A DNA stretch of 42,470 nucleotides, taken from NCBI GenBank assembly GCA_030536455.1, contig JAUNPZ010000013.1:1161-43630 (forward strand). Direction: 5' to 3'. Source of the stretch: Lachnospiraceae bacterium. GTDB taxonomy: Bacteria; Bacillota; Clostridia; Lachnospirales; Lachnospiraceae. The notes beneath the pieces are model-generated. The model saw only the letters and a list, made by a program, of their open reading frames with translations. It was not told the DNA's origin and did no database searches. The stretch's first letter is position 1. The number at the start of each line of letters is the position of its first letter. This document shows, piece by piece, positions 33,349 to 42,444 of this stretch. A program made the translations under genes and the position numbers.

Positions 33349-34323
33349 TCAGTCAATCGGGTACAGCATCTTCTCATACGCCTCGTCCCGCAGATTTTCC
33401 TTCGTGATATAATAGGCGTCCATGGTAATCTGCTCCTTGATGCCGCCCACTCCCTGGATGGCCTCCACCGCTTTTTCAATACTTAAATATCCCTCATCGA
33501 ACCAGTTATGAACCACCATGCCCCGGATAATTCCCTGATCCATATCATTCAGTACCCTGGTCGTTCCGCCGATTCCGTAAAGACCGGCGATATGCTCCCC
33601 GTACACGCTGCTGTCCCGGATAATTCCTGCGGCAGTCTCCAGACTCTTCTCGTCCAGGGCAATCATCGCCGCACAGCCGCTCTCCGGATACACCGTGCTT
33701 TCGATCAGCCTTCTGCAGTCATCTGCCGACTCCAGCACCCGAAGATTCATCTGGTAATCCGTTTCCTCCAGGACGGACCGGATTCCGTCATAGATTTCCT
33801 GCGCATAGCCGTATTCCAGTCCTTCGGAAATCAGGTAAACGGGAATATCCGGCGGATTCTCCATCACCGCCTGTCCTAAAAGCTTTCCGGCCTCCGCATA
33901 ATCAATGGCGATTCCGGCCGTCACCTGCTCATTCGGGAACACCTCTCCCAGAACCACCATCGGACTGTTCAGAATCATATCGTCCAGCTGGATACCGGCC
34001 TCTCTGGGATTCGCAGGCATCAAAATCACCGCCCTGGCTCCGTCGGCAATCTCTCTGGCAACCAGACTGGTCTGCTGCTCCTGGTCATTGGCCTCATACA
34101 GCGTGATAAAGCTTAAATCCACATGGAACTCCTCTGCCGCCCGGTCCATTCCCTTTCTCAGCTTCTCATAATCCTCATCGGTAGACTCCGACACGATAAC
34201 TGAAACCGGATAAACCTCCACCTTTTTTTCATGGATGATCAGGTCCGTGGAGGACATCAGATAGAGCAGCACCAGAACGGCTGCAAATGACAGGAAAAAC
34301 CATTTATTCTTACCGATTTCCAT
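33349..34323 (-). CDS. Membrane-anchored periplasmic-binding-like protein of the sensor
   Basis: The 324-residue protein has one N-terminal membrane helix (about residues 8-26) without a lipobox, then a LacI/ribose-binding-type fold starting near YPVSVIVSESTDEDYEKL. Segments such as GARAVILMPAN and GIRGMVVHNWFDEGYLSIEKAVEA fit the Peripla_BP_4 pattern. The start at 34323 is favoured because GGGAG lies at a proper distance; the ATG at 34329 has none. It overlaps the end of the kinase gene. In clostridia such proteins (for example XylFII with LytS/YesN) bind sugar and control a histidine kinase; I infer the same here. Confidence 0.85.
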   Translation of the reverse strand: MEIGKNKWFFLSFAAVLVLLYLMSSTDLIIHEKKVEVYPVSVIVSESTDEDYEKLRKGMDRAAEEFHVDLSFITLYEANDQEQQTSLVAREIADGARAVILMPANPREAGIQLDDMILNSPMVVLGEVFPNEQVTAGIAIDYAEAGKLLGQAVMENPPDIPVYLISEGLEYGYAQEIYDGIRSVLEETDYQMNLRVLESADDCRRLIESTVYPESGCAAMIALDEKSLETAAGIIRDSSVYGEHIAGLYGIGGTTRVLNDMDQGIIRGMVVHNWFDEGYLSIEKAVEAIQGVGGIKEQITMDAYYITKENLRDEAYEKMLYPID

Positions 34324-36145
34324 TCCCATCTCTCCCTTCCCGTTTCTGTTTCTCCTGCTCCTGAACCTCCAGATATGAGACCGCCGGCAGATGAATCTTC
34401 ACCTTCGTCCCCTCATCCGGCTCGGAATCAATCTCCAGGCCGTAGGCTTCCCCAAAATACAGCTTGATCCGTTCATTTACATTCCGGACCCCGATGCCGG
34501 AGCCTCTTCCGGAGGACACATGAGTGGTATCAGAAAAAAGATTCTCCACCTGCTCCGGCGTCATGCCCAGACCATTGTCCCGGATGATAAAGTACAGCTC
34601 CTCCGCCTCCCGAAAGGCCCGGATTTCGATTTCTCCGTCTCCATCCATGAATTCCATCCCGTGATAGATGGCATTCTCCACCAGCGGCTGCAGCATCAGC
34701 TTCAGGCTGGCCAGCTCCGGCACCGCCTCGTCCGCCTCGATGGTATAAGTAAATTTGTTCTTAAACCGCATCTGCTGAATCATCAGATAGTTTCTCACAT
34801 GCTCCAGCTCATCCTTCACCGGGATGATGCTCCGCCCCTTGCTGAGACTGATCCGGAAGAACCGGGCCAGGGCCGTCACCACCTTCACTGCCTCCGATTT
34901 CTGCTCATTTTCAATCATCCACACGATGATATCCAGGGTATTATACAGAAAATGCGGGTTAATCTGAGACTGCAGGGTGTCGAACTCGCTCTTCCGCTTC
35001 GACTCGTGTTCCTTTACAATGTCCTGCATCAGCACCTGAATCTGGCCTGCCATGCTGCTGATGGAGCGGCCCAGATGCTGTATCTCATAGGAGCCTCCGA
35101 TTGAAACCTCCGCATCCAGGTTTCCCTCCTCCAGCTCTCCCACCGATTTCTCCAGCTCATGGATTGGATTGGTGATTCTGGAGGAAATATAATAATTAAT
35201 CAGGGAAAGGATGAACAGGATGAAGGCAATGATAAATACGATGAACAGCCGGGTCTTTAAGCCGCTGAAGGACATGCCCTTCATAGGCGTCACACCCACC
35301 AGCTTCCAGCCGGTATAGCCCACCGATTTCACCGTCACATACCGCTTCTCTCCCTGAAAGATTTCTTCATGGATTCCGTCCCGGTATCCGGCTGCCGCCA
35401 TATGATTCTCCTGCACTCTGCCGGAATCGATGAGCTGCGCCTTGGGATGGTAGATAATCTGTCCCTTCTTATCAATCAGATAGACATAGCCCCCGTTTCC
35501 CAGGGTCACGCTGTTTAAAAGCTGCTCTAAGCTGCTGTAGCGGATATCCAGAAGAAGCACGCCCTGGCTCACCGATGCGCCCTGGGTGATTTCCACCGCC
35601 CTGGATACCGAGATGACCCAGCGGTAGCGGTTTTCCATATCGTCAAAAATATACTGGACATGCGGACCGGAAAAATGCAGGTTTTCTGTCTTTTCCAGCG
35701 TCTCCTGAAACCAGCTCTCCTTCGTCACATCCACCGCCGGCTTAAGCCTGGCCGCCGGCATCGCCTCCAGCAGCTCCCCGTCACGGGACAGAAGGGCGAT
35801 ATTTTCCAGAGAATCCGCATTGTTGTCATACAGAAGCTTCATCTGGCTGTCGATGGATTCTCCGGAAATCTCCGCATTCTTCACCACCCCATAATAAAGG
35901 GCATCGGAAAGCTTCATGATGTTCCGCAGATATCCGTCCACGGACCGGTTGACCTGGGTCATCAGAATCTGGGTCTCCTCCTGAACCGCCTCCAGAAGCT
36001 GGCTGGAAAAACGTCCGTAAAGGGAGACGCCGATCAGCATGACTGCAATCAGCGCCGTCACGGTATAATAGATAAATATGGTATAGCGGATACTGTTCCC
36101 CTGGAATATCCTTCGTTTCCTGTTCTGCCCCTTCTTTTCCATCAT
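34310..36145 (-). CDS. YesM-type sensor histidine kinase
   Basis: The 611-residue protein has a membrane helix at about 22-44, an extracellular double-Cache-like domain (about 50-290), a second membrane helix at about 299-320, a HAMP domain (about 321-375), the His_kinase domain with H398 in QINPHFLYNTLD, and an HATPase with N-box LVENAIYHG, DNGLGM and GSGIGVRNVNER. It would sense an outside signal and phosphorylate the regulator encoded upstream. The ATG at 36145 overlaps the regulator stop (ATGA). The two downstream binding proteins may deliver the signal. Confidence 0.94.
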   Translation of the reverse strand: MMEKKGQNRKRRIFQGNSIRYTIFIYYTVTALIAVMLIGVSLYGRFSSQLLEAVQEETQILMTQVNRSVDGYLRNIMKLSDALYYGVVKNAEISGESIDSQMKLLYDNNADSLENIALLSRDGELLEAMPAARLKPAVDVTKESWFQETLEKTENLHFSGPHVQYIFDDMENRYRWVISVSRAVEITQGASVSQGVLLLDIRYSSLEQLLNSVTLGNGGYVYLIDKKGQIIYHPKAQLIDSGRVQENHMAAAGYRDGIHEEIFQGEKRYVTVKSVGYTGWKLVGVTPMKGMSFSGLKTRLFIVFIIAFILFILSLINYYISSRITNPIHELEKSVGELEEGNLDAEVSIGGSYEIQHLGRSISSMAGQIQVLMQDIVKEHESKRKSEFDTLQSQINPHFLYNTLDIIVWMIENEQKSEAVKVVTALARFFRISLSKGRSIIPVKDELEHVRNYLMIQQMRFKNKFTYTIEADEAVPELASLKLMLQPLVENAIYHGMEFMDGDGEIEIRAFREAEELYFIIRDNGLGMTPEQVENLFSDTTHVSSGRGSGIGVRNVNERIKLYFGEAYGLEIDSEPDEGTKVKIHLPAVSYLEVQEQEKQKREGRDGNGNR

Positions 36146-37764
36146 TTTGCTCCCCGGTATTTGGTCGGTGACATACCGAATTTCTTCTTAAATACATAGC
36201 TGAAATAATTCTGCTCCTGATATCCCACCTTGGATGCAATCACATAGGTTTTGTCATCCGTCTTATTCAACAGCTCCACCGCTTTGTTGAGCCGCACATC
36301 CGTCAGATAGGTGGTGTAGGCCTCGCCGGTCTCCTTCTTAAACATCGTGGAGAAATACGCCGGACTCATATGCAGATGGCGGCAGATTTTTTCCACGGAA
36401 AGGTCCGGGTCCGGATAATTTTCCAGAATATAGCGCTTGGCCTCCTGCATCACATGCTTCATGGAGCTTTCCCGCTCCCGGTTCATGGCCTGATTCATCT
36501 TAAGGCCGGTCTGCAAAAGCCATTCTCCGAATTCCTCCTGGTTAAGCCCCTTCCCGGCTCCTTCCAGATACCGGTTTTCAGCTCCGAACACCTCTGTGAA
36601 ATCCATATCGTACTGCTGCATCATCTGAACCACACTGTTGGTGATGCTGAGCATATAAGCCTGGTACTGTCTTGCATGGACCCTGGCCTGCTCCATCCGG
36701 TTTAAGATATCCCGCACTGCTTCCCTTATCTTTTCTTCCGGCCCGAACTTCACTGCAGTAAAAAGAGCCGCCTCGTCCCGGCTTTCCCAGATGAGCTTTC
36801 CGGTGCTGACCGGCTCCACATCATTGATATAGATGGTCCCTCCGGTCCCCACGATAGCCTTATAGCCCAGGGCATCCTTGGCCGACTGATAGGACTGGGC
36901 AATATCCGAAAGGCTGCCGCAGCCGTGGCCGATGCCCACCGTCACCGGCACCTCCAGGACCCGCCTGATTTCCTTGCACACATCCCCCATCACCGTGATA
37001 AAGCCGGTCTGGCTGTTGTCCGCATCAATGGCCGCGATCAATACCAGCTCCTGCTCCATGGAGGAAGGGAAGGAAGCAATCCGCCAGTCTCCCTCCAGCA
37101 TCTCCGTCACCATCTGACGGACCGAGATCGGGATCAGCTCCTGCTCCCGATGGAAGGAAAGACGCCCTTCCCGGCTGATTTTTCCACTTTCCACATCGAT
37201 GACGGCCGCCACCCATTTCTTCGCGCCCAGAATATCTACTCCATAGTCCTTCAGCTTTCCGCAGATAATCTCATCCGGAATCTGGCGGTGGATCATGTCA
37301 TTTAAAAACTGCGCCCGGAACACCGGAAGGCTTCTGCGGTAATTCTCCCGAAGAAGGTCCACATTCCGCCGCTGGGCAATTTCCTCATCCAGGGAATTCT
37401 TGATCTTCTTCAGGATTGCCGTCAGCTCCTCCCCGTTTACCGGCTTCAGGATATACTCGATCACATTCAGCCGGATGGCCTGCTTTGCATACTCAAACTC
37501 ATCAAACCCGGAGAAGATCACCATCTTGATGGAGGGATACTTCTGGCGGACCCGCTGGGCCAGCGTCAGACCGTCCATGTAGGGCATCCGGATATCCGTC
37601 AGCACCACATCCGGGTCCAGCGCCTCGATTTTCTCCAGGGCATCCTCCCCGTTTTCCGCATCGCCTACCACCTCAAACCCAGCTTCTGCCCAGTTAATCT
37701 TTCGGATAATGCCCTTGCGGACCTCCTCCTCGTCATCTACTAATATAATCCGGTATAAATTCAC
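36142..37764 (-). CDS. YesN-type response regulator, REC plus AraC DNA-binding domain
   Basis: The 540-residue regulator has an N-terminal receiver domain: acidic D10-D11, phosphorylated D57 in LTDIRMP, and K107-type Lys in ILKPVN. A long middle domain (about 130-430) includes a GGDEF-like-looking but not catalytic region, as usual in YesN proteins. A C-terminal AraC-type double helix-turn-helix (about 440-540) has the MSPAYFSTMFKKETGEAYTTYL and FGMSPTKYR signature. It starts with GTG; AAGGGGAG lies about 10 nt before. It probably activates mglB through the repeated boxes, an inference from gene order. Confidence 0.94.
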   Translation of the reverse strand: MNLYRIILVDDEEEVRKGIIRKINWAEAGFEVVGDAENGEDALEKIEALDPDVVLTDIRMPYMDGLTLAQRVRQKYPSIKMVIFSGFDEFEYAKQAIRLNVIEYILKPVNGEELTAILKKIKNSLDEEIAQRRNVDLLRENYRRSLPVFRAQFLNDMIHRQIPDEIICGKLKDYGVDILGAKKWVAAVIDVESGKISREGRLSFHREQELIPISVRQMVTEMLEGDWRIASFPSSMEQELVLIAAIDADNSQTGFITVMGDVCKEIRRVLEVPVTVGIGHGCGSLSDIAQSYQSAKDALGYKAIVGTGGTIYINDVEPVSTGKLIWESRDEAALFTAVKFGPEEKIREAVRDILNRMEQARVHARQYQAYMLSITNSVVQMMQQYDMDFTEVFGAENRYLEGAGKGLNQEEFGEWLLQTGLKMNQAMNRERESSMKHVMQEAKRYILENYPDPDLSVEKICRHLHMSPAYFSTMFKKETGEAYTTYLTDVRLNKAVELLNKTDDKTYVIASKVGYQEQNYFSYVFKKKFGMSPTKYRGAK

Positions 37765-37786
37765 GATTTCTGTCTCCCCTTCTCGT

Positions 37787-38728
37787 CTATGCGTTCTGTG
37801 AACTGTCTTTTACCTTGTTTTCCTTAAAATCCGCTGCCGGGTGCCTGCCGCTTTTTAAGGCTTCCACCAGGATTCCGGCAATCCCCTCCCGGTCAAATAA
37901 GCCATGTACCTCCGTGCCGTACACATTCCCCCGGCTCCATCCATTCTCATACATCCGCTTGGAGCCGCTCCCGGTTTCCAGAAGGTAGGACAGCGGACGG
38001 CAGATTTCCAGCCTGCCCAAGACCAGTCTGGCGGTATCCGCCGGACCGTTCTCCCGGTCAATGAAGGTCTGCCCGGCGCGGACCGCCCGCCCGGAAAATG
38101 GTTTTCCGGATAACGGTTCAAAGATTCCTTCCACTTCGGAAAAGGCCCCTTCTACCGGTATTTCGGACGCTGCCGATTCCGGATTGCCGCAGTCCAATAC
38201 CGTCCTGGTCGGAAGAAGCCCCAGTCCGTCCATTATCGTCGGAAGTCCGCTTTCTTCCGGAGTTCCGGCTGCCTTCGGGGTTCCGCTTCCTTCCGGCGTC
38301 CCGGCTGCTTCCGGTGTCCTGGCATCTTCCTCTTCCGCCCGGTTTTGAAGTTCCAGCCGTTCCCCCATCATCTGATAGCCGCCGCAGATTCCCCAGACCG
38401 GAATCTGATTCTCCCACAGCTTCCGGACTGCTTCCGCAAGTCCCGTCTGCCGCATCCAGTCCAGGTCCCCGATGACATCTTCCGTTCCCGGAAGCACCAC
38501 CATATCCGGTTTTCCAAGTGCCTCTGCATCCGACGCGTAATGGACGCGGACTCCCGGAATACGGGAAAACACATCCAGGTCAGCATCCCCCGTCCGGTGG
38601 GGAAACGCAGCCGCCGCAATCGTAATTTCCGCCCCGGCTGCCCCTGTCTCTGCCCCTTCCCCGGTTCCCGTCTCTATCGTTTTCTTGATTTGTTTTTCCA
38701 TCCGTTTTTCCATTTTTTTCTCAATCAT
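37787..38728 (-). CDS. Isolated cobyric-acid-synthase (CobQ) glutamine amidotransferase domain
   Basis: The 313-residue protein matches only the C-terminal half of CobQ/CbiP (about 500 aa). The core reads LPGTEDVIGDLDWMRQTGL, then the nucleophile loop GICGGYQMMG with its Cys, GLGLLPTRT, and the His motif YGTEVHGLFD. The N-terminal ATP-binding domain that activates the corrin carboxylates is absent, replaced by a basic-acidic linker. A Gly-Thr-Pro-Glu-rich insert of four short repeats sits after the nucleophile loop. AAAGGA precedes the ATG at 38728; a reading from 38752 has no such site. Only 132 nt separate it from the next gene upstream, so no room remains for the missing half. It may be a remnant or a repurposed amidotransferase. 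Confidence 0.75.
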   Translation of the reverse strand: MIEKKMEKRMEKQIKKTIETGTGEGAETGAAGAEITIAAAAFPHRTGDADLDVFSRIPGVRVHYASDAEALGKPDMVVLPGTEDVIGDLDWMRQTGLAEAVRKLWENQIPVWGICGGYQMMGERLELQNRAEEEDARTPEAAGTPEGSGTPKAAGTPEESGLPTIMDGLGLLPTRTVLDCGNPESAASEIPVEGAFSEVEGIFEPLSGKPFSGRAVRAGQTFIDRENGPADTARLVLGRLEICRPLSYLLETGSGSKRMYENGWSRGNVYGTEVHGLFDREGIAGILVEALKSGRHPAADFKENKVKDSSQNA

Positions 38729-38823
38729 TCTGCCTATCCTTTCGCCGGTCATAACATTACCGTACCTTCACCGTCAATTTTCACTAATTTTCTGTGTCAA
38801 TATGTTGAAGTATACCACATATT

Positions 38824-38862
38824 GTAAAAAAGGGAAAGCACCCTTTCGAATGCTTTCCCTTT
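38824..38862 (-). terminator. Terminator after the DHHW gene
   Basis: AAAGGGAAAGCA and TGCTTTCCCTTT form a perfect 12-bp stem with a 10-nt loop, followed on the minus strand by T residues. It lies about 22 nt after the stop at 38885. Confidence 0.92.
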
Positions 38863-38884
38863 CATGTTTTTCCGGCTCTGCCTC

Positions 38885-40081
38885 TCACCGCAGGTTCGCC
38901 ACGCTTTTTTCTTTTGCAAACCCCGGAATCTGGTAGAGGACCAGCACATCGGTAATCTGGCTCTCCTCCATAAAACGGCTGACCGGCATATTAAAATACC
39001 GCAAATCCACCATATACACCGTTTCAAAATGGTTTGCCAGAAACGGGGCCATGCTGTGGGCAAAGGAATCCTTTATGATTAAAAGCCGTTTTCCCTTCCC
39101 CTCCGGGCAGAGCGTTCCCTGCCGGATGCTGTTGTTCCGAATTTCTGTCAGTCCGTGATTTCCGTCCAGGAAAACCGAATACTTATCCTTCTTATCCAGA
39201 TAGCTCCAGGAATACAGCTCCGAATGACCTTCCGCCCCGCCGTCATAGAACACTTCATATTCCACCGGCCGCTTCGGCTGATAGATGGAAATCGGCTCCG
39301 CAGAATTTTGGCCCAGGCTCAGCTTGGAGGCAATCGTCCCCAGGAAATTCTCCGTCACCGGAGCCACATCGAACGCCCCCGGCTCCCACGGCTTCAGCCC
39401 CAGAGACTCTGCCCAGGCCTGATAACCATAATAAGCTCCCAGAGAGGTCCAGTGATGGTCCGTCCGATAGTAGATGGGTTCCCGGCTATGCCTGCTCAGC
39501 ATTTCCTCCACCGGAACCCAAACCGCCGTCTGTTCTGTTTCCGGAACGGATTGCTCCGGGTCCGATGCCCCTGCGGAAAACAGTTCTCCGAATACCCGCC
39601 CCTGGTCGTAAGGCGCCGCAGCAAATGGCAGCTTATCCTTCAAAATCTCCGAGGCCGACGGCACCAGCATCATCCGTACATGATTTTCCCCCAGCTTCTG
39701 CGCCGCATCCAGAGCAAACGCCCTTATCTTCTCAAGATTGGCATAAAGCACCGGTCCATCCAGGTCCTCCGTGTCAAACTTCTCGATGTAATATCCGTCT
39801 TTTCCCAGATAAACACCATTGATATCCTTCTTTCCGAAAAGCTTCTCGCTCTCCGCCTGAACCCGCACCCAGCCATCCCGGCCCGGAAACTGGTCGCTTA
39901 AATACTTATCATACTCGCTTCCCAGCTTTCCTGATACCAGCTTCTCCCAGGTCACCTTGGGCCGTTTCGCCAGATACCGGTTTTCCGTCTCCGAAAATGC
40001 CCGGTCCGGCAGAATCGTACCCAGAAGCCCCAGCCCGGCAAGAAGCCCGATAAACGCGAAGGTTTGTGTCTTACTGTTCAT
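38885..40081 (-). CDS. DHHW family protein, AlgX/AlgJ-like
   Basis: The 398-residue protein has one N-terminal membrane or signal segment (about residues 6-24), then an SGNH-hydrolase-like fold. The TDHHWTSLGAYYGY motif near residue 205 gives the family its name, and LIIKDSFAHSM near 340 supplies the likely Ser. Such proteins act outside the cell with an MBOAT partner to O-acetylate polysaccharides. The ATG at 40081 is chosen for its GGAAGGCGGG region and hydrophobic start. It lies 80 nt after the MBOAT gene. Confidence 0.9.
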   Translation of the reverse strand: MNSKTQTFAFIGLLAGLGLLGTILPDRAFSETENRYLAKRPKVTWEKLVSGKLGSEYDKYLSDQFPGRDGWVRVQAESEKLFGKKDINGVYLGKDGYYIEKFDTEDLDGPVLYANLEKIRAFALDAAQKLGENHVRMMLVPSASEILKDKLPFAAAPYDQGRVFGELFSAGASDPEQSVPETEQTAVWVPVEEMLSRHSREPIYYRTDHHWTSLGAYYGYQAWAESLGLKPWEPGAFDVAPVTENFLGTIASKLSLGQNSAEPISIYQPKRPVEYEVFYDGGAEGHSELYSWSYLDKKDKYSVFLDGNHGLTEIRNNSIRQGTLCPEGKGKRLLIIKDSFAHSMAPFLANHFETVYMVDLRYFNMPVSRFMEESQITDVLVLYQIPGFAKEKSVANLR

Positions 40082-40161
40082 GTTTTTCCCGCCTTCCCAA
40101 TATTCTGTAAAAATCCGCCGGACGCAGAAAGGTCTGGCCGAAAGCAATTTTCATACACACG

Positions 40162-41643
40162 CTAAAAACGGAAATATAAAAATGGATTGTAGCTGTCATT
40201 CACCAGGTAAGCCGTGCACAGCAGAATCCCCGCCAGAAGAAGAACGGTTTCCGCCAGCCCGGTCCATCTGGCTGCAGAGCCCGTCTGCAGCCTTCCATTT
40301 ACCGCCGCAATTCCGGCCGCCTGCACGTTTTCCTCTGCCGGCATACCGCCGAATATCCGGTTTCCAATCCGTTTCGGAATCTCCGTGGAGCCAATCACTG
40401 CCAGGACAAACAGCGGCAGGCAGGAAACCAGCAGATACACGCTTCTCGGCGACGTCACTGCGATTCCGCCAAGCCCGATCATCTCTTTTCCGAACCGCAG
40501 GCCCGCGCCCAGATCCTCATGCGCAAACAGCACCCAGCCGAACAGCACCAGAAGCATGGCATACATATGCTGAAACCAAGCCGGAAGCTTTTCCAGATAT
40601 TTTTTTAAACAGAACTTTTCCACCAGCAGAAGCACACCAAAATACAATCCCCAAAGGCAGAAATTTGCCGCCGCTCCGTGCCAGATGCCGGTCAGAATCC
40701 AGACAATCAGGATATTCCGAAGCTGCTTTCCCCTGCCCTTCCGGTTTCCGCCCAGCGGGATATATACATATTCCTTAAACCAGGTTCCCAGGGAAATATG
40801 CCATCTCCTCCAGAAATCCGTAATGCTCTTCGCCAGATAAGGATAATGGAAATTCTCCGGGAAATGAAAACCAAACATACTTCCCAGTCCCACTGCCATG
40901 TCCGAATACCCGGAAAAATCATAGTAAATCTGCATGGCAAATGCCAGAATCCCCATCCAGACCAGAAGAACGCTTCTCTCGTCCCCTCCGATTCCCTGAA
41001 CCTCCGTCCACAGCGCCCCCATCGGATTCGCAATCAGCACCTTCTTCATCAGGCCAATCACAAACATACGGACTCCATAGGAAAATAAGGGAAAGCTCTC
41101 CCTTCTCTCATCCAGCTCCTCCGCGATGGTCTGATAGCGGACAATCGGCCCTGCAATCAGTTGAGGGAACATCGCTACATAAGCTCCAAAGGAAATGATA
41201 TTTTTCTGGATTTTCGCCTCGTTCCGGTACACATCAATGGTGTAGGACATGGTCTGGAAGGTATAAAAGGAGATGCCGATGGGAAGCGCCAGCCCCGGAA
41301 GAGGAATCTGGCTTCCCGCTGTCTCATTGACCAGGCCAATGAAAAAATCCGCATATTTAAACACCCCCAAAAGGGCCAGGTTGATGCAGGCCGAGGAAGC
41401 CACCAGCCACTTTCCAAGCTCCGGCCTTCCCTTCTCCCGCACATATCCAATCAGCCGCCCATGCGCATAATCCACCACCGTGGAAAAAAGCAGGAGCGAT
41501 ACATACACCGGTTCGCCCCATCCATAAAAAATAAGGCTCCCAAGGAACAGAATTCCATTGCGGAGCCCCTTCGGAGCCGCAAAATACAGAATCATCATCA
41601 CCGGCAGAAACCGGAATAAAAACAACAGACTGCTGAATACCAT
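40162..41643 (-). CDS. MBOAT family O-acyltransferase, AlgI-like
   Basis: The 493-residue protein has about ten to twelve membrane helices. The catalytic His sits in ILTGIWHGAAANFCLWG near residue 320, and the FPQLIAGPIVRY segment near 165 and FSGYSDMAVGLG near 245 are AlgI/DltB-type signatures. It moves acetyl groups across the membrane to a surface glycan, with the DHHW protein completing transfer. The polymer is unknown: alginate is unlikely in this organism, so wall or capsule glycan is more plausible. GGAGAG precedes the ATG. Confidence 0.95.
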   Translation of the reverse strand: MVFSSLLFLFRFLPVMMILYFAAPKGLRNGILFLGSLIFYGWGEPVYVSLLLFSTVVDYAHGRLIGYVREKGRPELGKWLVASSACINLALLGVFKYADFFIGLVNETAGSQIPLPGLALPIGISFYTFQTMSYTIDVYRNEAKIQKNIISFGAYVAMFPQLIAGPIVRYQTIAEELDERRESFPLFSYGVRMFVIGLMKKVLIANPMGALWTEVQGIGGDERSVLLVWMGILAFAMQIYYDFSGYSDMAVGLGSMFGFHFPENFHYPYLAKSITDFWRRWHISLGTWFKEYVYIPLGGNRKGRGKQLRNILIVWILTGIWHGAAANFCLWGLYFGVLLLVEKFCLKKYLEKLPAWFQHMYAMLLVLFGWVLFAHEDLGAGLRFGKEMIGLGGIAVTSPRSVYLLVSCLPLFVLAVIGSTEIPKRIGNRIFGGMPAEENVQAAGIAAVNGRLQTGSAARWTGLAETVLLLAGILLCTAYLVNDSYNPFLYFRF

Positions 41644-41675
41644 ACGCTCTCCAAATAAATGTTTTTAACTTATTT

Positions 41676-42248
41676 TTATTGGTACATATCCTCTACGATC
41701 TTTACTGCCTTCGCGTTATTTTCCTTCGCAGATTCCAGCGCCTTTTCCTCGCTCTCCTCGAATGCCGCGTCATCTGCCCTGCCCAGCATGATGAAATATA
41801 CGTCATCTCCCATGCGAAGTACCTGGGATGCCTCGATGGTCGGCATGTTCATCGGATACTGCATGGAATTCTCTACCAGATTGTCCCGGTAAGCATTCAG
41901 CGCCTTCTCCACCTCTTCGCCTTTGCCTTCCTTCGCCTTAACTCCCACAAACTGCTCCACATGAACGGAAATCATCGGTCCCTCTGCCAGGAAGCTGTCA
42001 TAAAGCTCCGCGTCTACACCGAAGGTGTTCTGGAACATCTCCGCATCAAACTCCATGCTCGGAATGTACTGCTCGCCCAGAGCCTCCTTTAAAGCAGCCT
42101 GTACGTCTGCAAGCTCTACCTTCTTTGCTTCTGTCTCCGGAACCGTTGTTTCTGCTGCGGTGGTTTCCTTTACCTCTGTATTCTGACAGGCCGATAAGCC
42201 CAGAGCAGCCGCCATCAGCGCAGCCGCCATTAATGTTCTTTTCTTCAT
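41676..42248 (-). CDS. DUF4358 domain lipoprotein
   Basis: The 190-residue protein has a lipoprotein signal (lipobox LSAC, Cys21), a short Thr/Glu linker, then a domain with the DUF4358 pattern: YDSFLAEGPMISVHVEQFVGVKA near 85-108 and YFIMLGRADDAA near 155. Members are common in Lachnospiraceae and their role is unknown. AAGGAGG precedes the ATG at 42248 at a somewhat long distance. It is the first gene behind a perfect promoter, with the MBOAT gene 32 nt downstream, so a role in surface-glycan modification is possible. Confidence 0.88.
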   Translation of the reverse strand: MKKRTLMAAALMAAALGLSACQNTEVKETTAAETTVPETEAKKVELADVQAALKEALGEQYIPSMEFDAEMFQNTFGVDAELYDSFLAEGPMISVHVEQFVGVKAKEGKGEEVEKALNAYRDNLVENSMQYPMNMPTIEASQVLRMGDDVYFIMLGRADDAAFEESEEKALESAKENNAKAVKIVEDMYQ

Positions 42249-42322
42249 GATTTCGTAATCCTCCTTCTCGTCGATTCTTTTGGGAAATCCGTACCTCCGG
42301 ATTCCCTGAACCAACGATACTC

Positions 42323-42351
42323 ATTATAAGCGCCCCTGCCATTTCTGTCAA
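42323..42351 (-). promoter_or_regulatory. Consensus promoter of the DUF4358-MBOAT-DHHW genes
   Basis: On the minus strand TTGACA (42351-42346), a spacer of exactly 17 nt and TATAAT (42328-42323) match the sigma-70/SigA consensus completely. Transcription should start about 70 nt before the lipoprotein gene. Confidence 0.9.
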
Positions 42352-42408
42352 TTTACGAAAAGCTTAACACTCTTTACGAAATTATAGAGACAGATTTGTT
42401 TCAAGCAT

Positions 42409-42444
42409 CAAAAACCCCCGGAAACACTGGGTTTCCGGGGGTAA
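42409..42444 (-). terminator. Terminator of a gene beyond the right edge
   Basis: ACCCCCGGAAAC and GTTTCCGGGGGT form a 12-bp stem with a short loop, followed on the minus strand by TTTT. A minus-strand gene probably ends within the last 25 bases or just outside the window; the frame cannot be fixed. Confidence 0.85.
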
